Below, one piece after another: positions 6,545 to 7,329 of a stretch of DNA of 7,329 nt. Source of the stretch: Dehalococcoidia bacterium (GTDB lineage: Bacteria; Chloroflexota; Dehalococcoidia; GIF9; UBA5629); the NCBI GenBank assembly GCA_007280145.1, contig QYPU01000104.1:1-7329 (forward strand), given 5' to 3'. A program made the translations under genes and the position numbers. Every line of letters begins with the position of its first letter. The stretch's first letter is position 1. Below the pieces are notes generated by a model. The model saw only the letters and a program-made list of their open reading frames with translations. It was not told where the DNA came from and did not search any database.

Positions 6545-7329
6545 ATGCGACAAACTTTACTTACTACTCAAACTGAAGCCGAGAAGGCTTTCTTGGTCGG
6601 AGTCGAAACCAAAGTCTCTGCCAATAGGTGGTCTATTGACAGTTCCCTGGAAGAATTGTCCTGTCTGGCTGAAACAGCCGGTGCTGAAGTAGTTGGCAGG
6701 TTAACCCAGAAGCTGGGAAGACCCTCTTCTATTTATTATTTGGGCAGGGGAAAGCTCGAAGAGTTAATTAGCCTGAGGCAGCAGTGCCAATATAGCACGG
6801 TCATTTTCAATGATGAGCTTTCACCGCGGCAGCAGAGGAACATCGAGGAAGTTCTCAAGGTTAAAGTTATCGACCGCACGGCGTTAATACTGGATATCTT
6901 TGCCAAGCGAGCTCAAACTCGTGAGGGTCAGCTTCAGGTCGAATTAGCTCAGCATCAATATCTTCTGCCACGACTTGCCGGGCAGTGGAGTCATCTTGAG
7001 CGTCTGGGCGGCGGCATTGGCACCAGGGGTCCTGGAGAATCGCAATTGGAAACTGACCGCCGTCTCATCCGTAATCGAATTCACCGCCTTAAAACCCAAC
7101 TAGAGGCGGTAAGGCGGCATCGGGCACGTTATCGGCAAAAACGTAAAAAGAGCCAGATTCCTATCGTTGCGTTGGTTGGCTATACCAACGCAGGCAAAAG
7201 CACTATGCTCAATGCATTGAGCCAAGCTGGTGTCTTGGTAGAAGACAAGCTCTTCTCCACTCTCGACCCGGTGACTCGTCGCTTGGTCTTGCCTGATAAC
7301 CGGCAATTTTTGGTTACCGACACCGTCGG
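6545..7329 (+). CDS. hflX: GTPase HflX (partial, runs off the right edge)
   Basis: A translational GTPase that binds the 50S subunit and, in studied bacteria, splits stalled or stress-inactivated ribosomes. About 261 residues are visible; family members have roughly 370-450. The N-terminal HflX domain spans about 1-205 and includes YYLGRGKLEEL, VIFNDELSPRQQRNIEE and the glycine-rich GGGIGTRGPGESQLE, followed by a charged helix rich in R and K. The G domain then begins with P-loop GYTNAGKST (212-220), a switch I segment FSTLDPVTR, and the first residues of the G3 motif DTVG (from 259) at the very edge. The ATG at 6545 is the only sensible start: an upstream in-frame ATG (6533) meets a TGA two codons later. 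The 21-base gap from dapL, same strand, suggests cotranscription. The open 3' end reflects the window, not a broken gene. Confidence 0.93.
   Translation, partial: MRQTLLTTQTEAEKAFLVGVETKVSANRWSIDSSLEELSCLAETAGAEVVGRLTQKLGRPSSIYYLGRGKLEELISLRQQCQYSTVIFNDELSPRQQRNIEEVLKVKVIDRTALILDIFAKRAQTREGQLQVELAQHQYLLPRLAGQWSHLERLGGGIGTRGPGESQLETDRRLIRNRIHRLKTQLEAVRRHRARYRQKRKKSQIPIVALVGYTNAGKSTMLNALSQAGVLVEDKLFSTLDPVTRRLVLPDNRQFLVTDTV

Overview
This window reads as ordinary chromosomal housekeeping DNA from a bacterium, most likely a member of the Chloroflexota class Dehalococcoidia or a close relative. Three things suggest this: an archaeal-type cofactor-independent phosphoglycerate mutase lying between pgk and tpiA; an LL-diaminopimelate aminotransferase (DapL) paired with dapF; and the neighbourhood miaA-dapF-dapL-hflX, which resembles the order I recall from Dehalococcoides. 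The assignment is inferred from gene content and recalled gene order, not from a search.

Layout: positions 1-72 are a dispersed-repeat-like element made of two self-complementary arms. Positions 73-294 are non-coding and hold a good sigma-70-type promoter (158-186) and a leader hairpin (244-271). From 295 to the right edge seven genes lie on the + strand: pgk (295-1491), apgM (1488-2693), tpiA (2696-3457), miaA (3457-4392), dapF (4494-5354), dapL (5351-6523) and hflX (6545 to beyond the edge). Several junctions overlap by 1-4 bases, which points to one operon with translational coupling. The only sizeable gap, about 100 bases between miaA and dapF, holds a 55-base hairpin repeat of a widespread bacterial intergenic family.

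How the genes work together: pgk, apgM and tpiA encode three enzymes of the trunk of glycolysis and gluconeogenesis. MiaA prenylates A37 of tRNAs that read UNN codons. DapL and DapF are consecutive steps making LL- and then meso-diaminopimelate, the precursor of lysine and, where a cell has it, peptidoglycan. HflX is a ribosome-associated GTPase. The set looks like a growth-linked operon, not a pathway-specific one.

I see no defence system, mobile element with a transposase, CRISPR array, tRNA or rRNA. The points worth a second look are the two repeat elements, an 18-base perfect palindrome at the end of apgM, a histidine-to-glutamate change at a probable metal site of ApgM, and the unusual spacing upstream of hflX.
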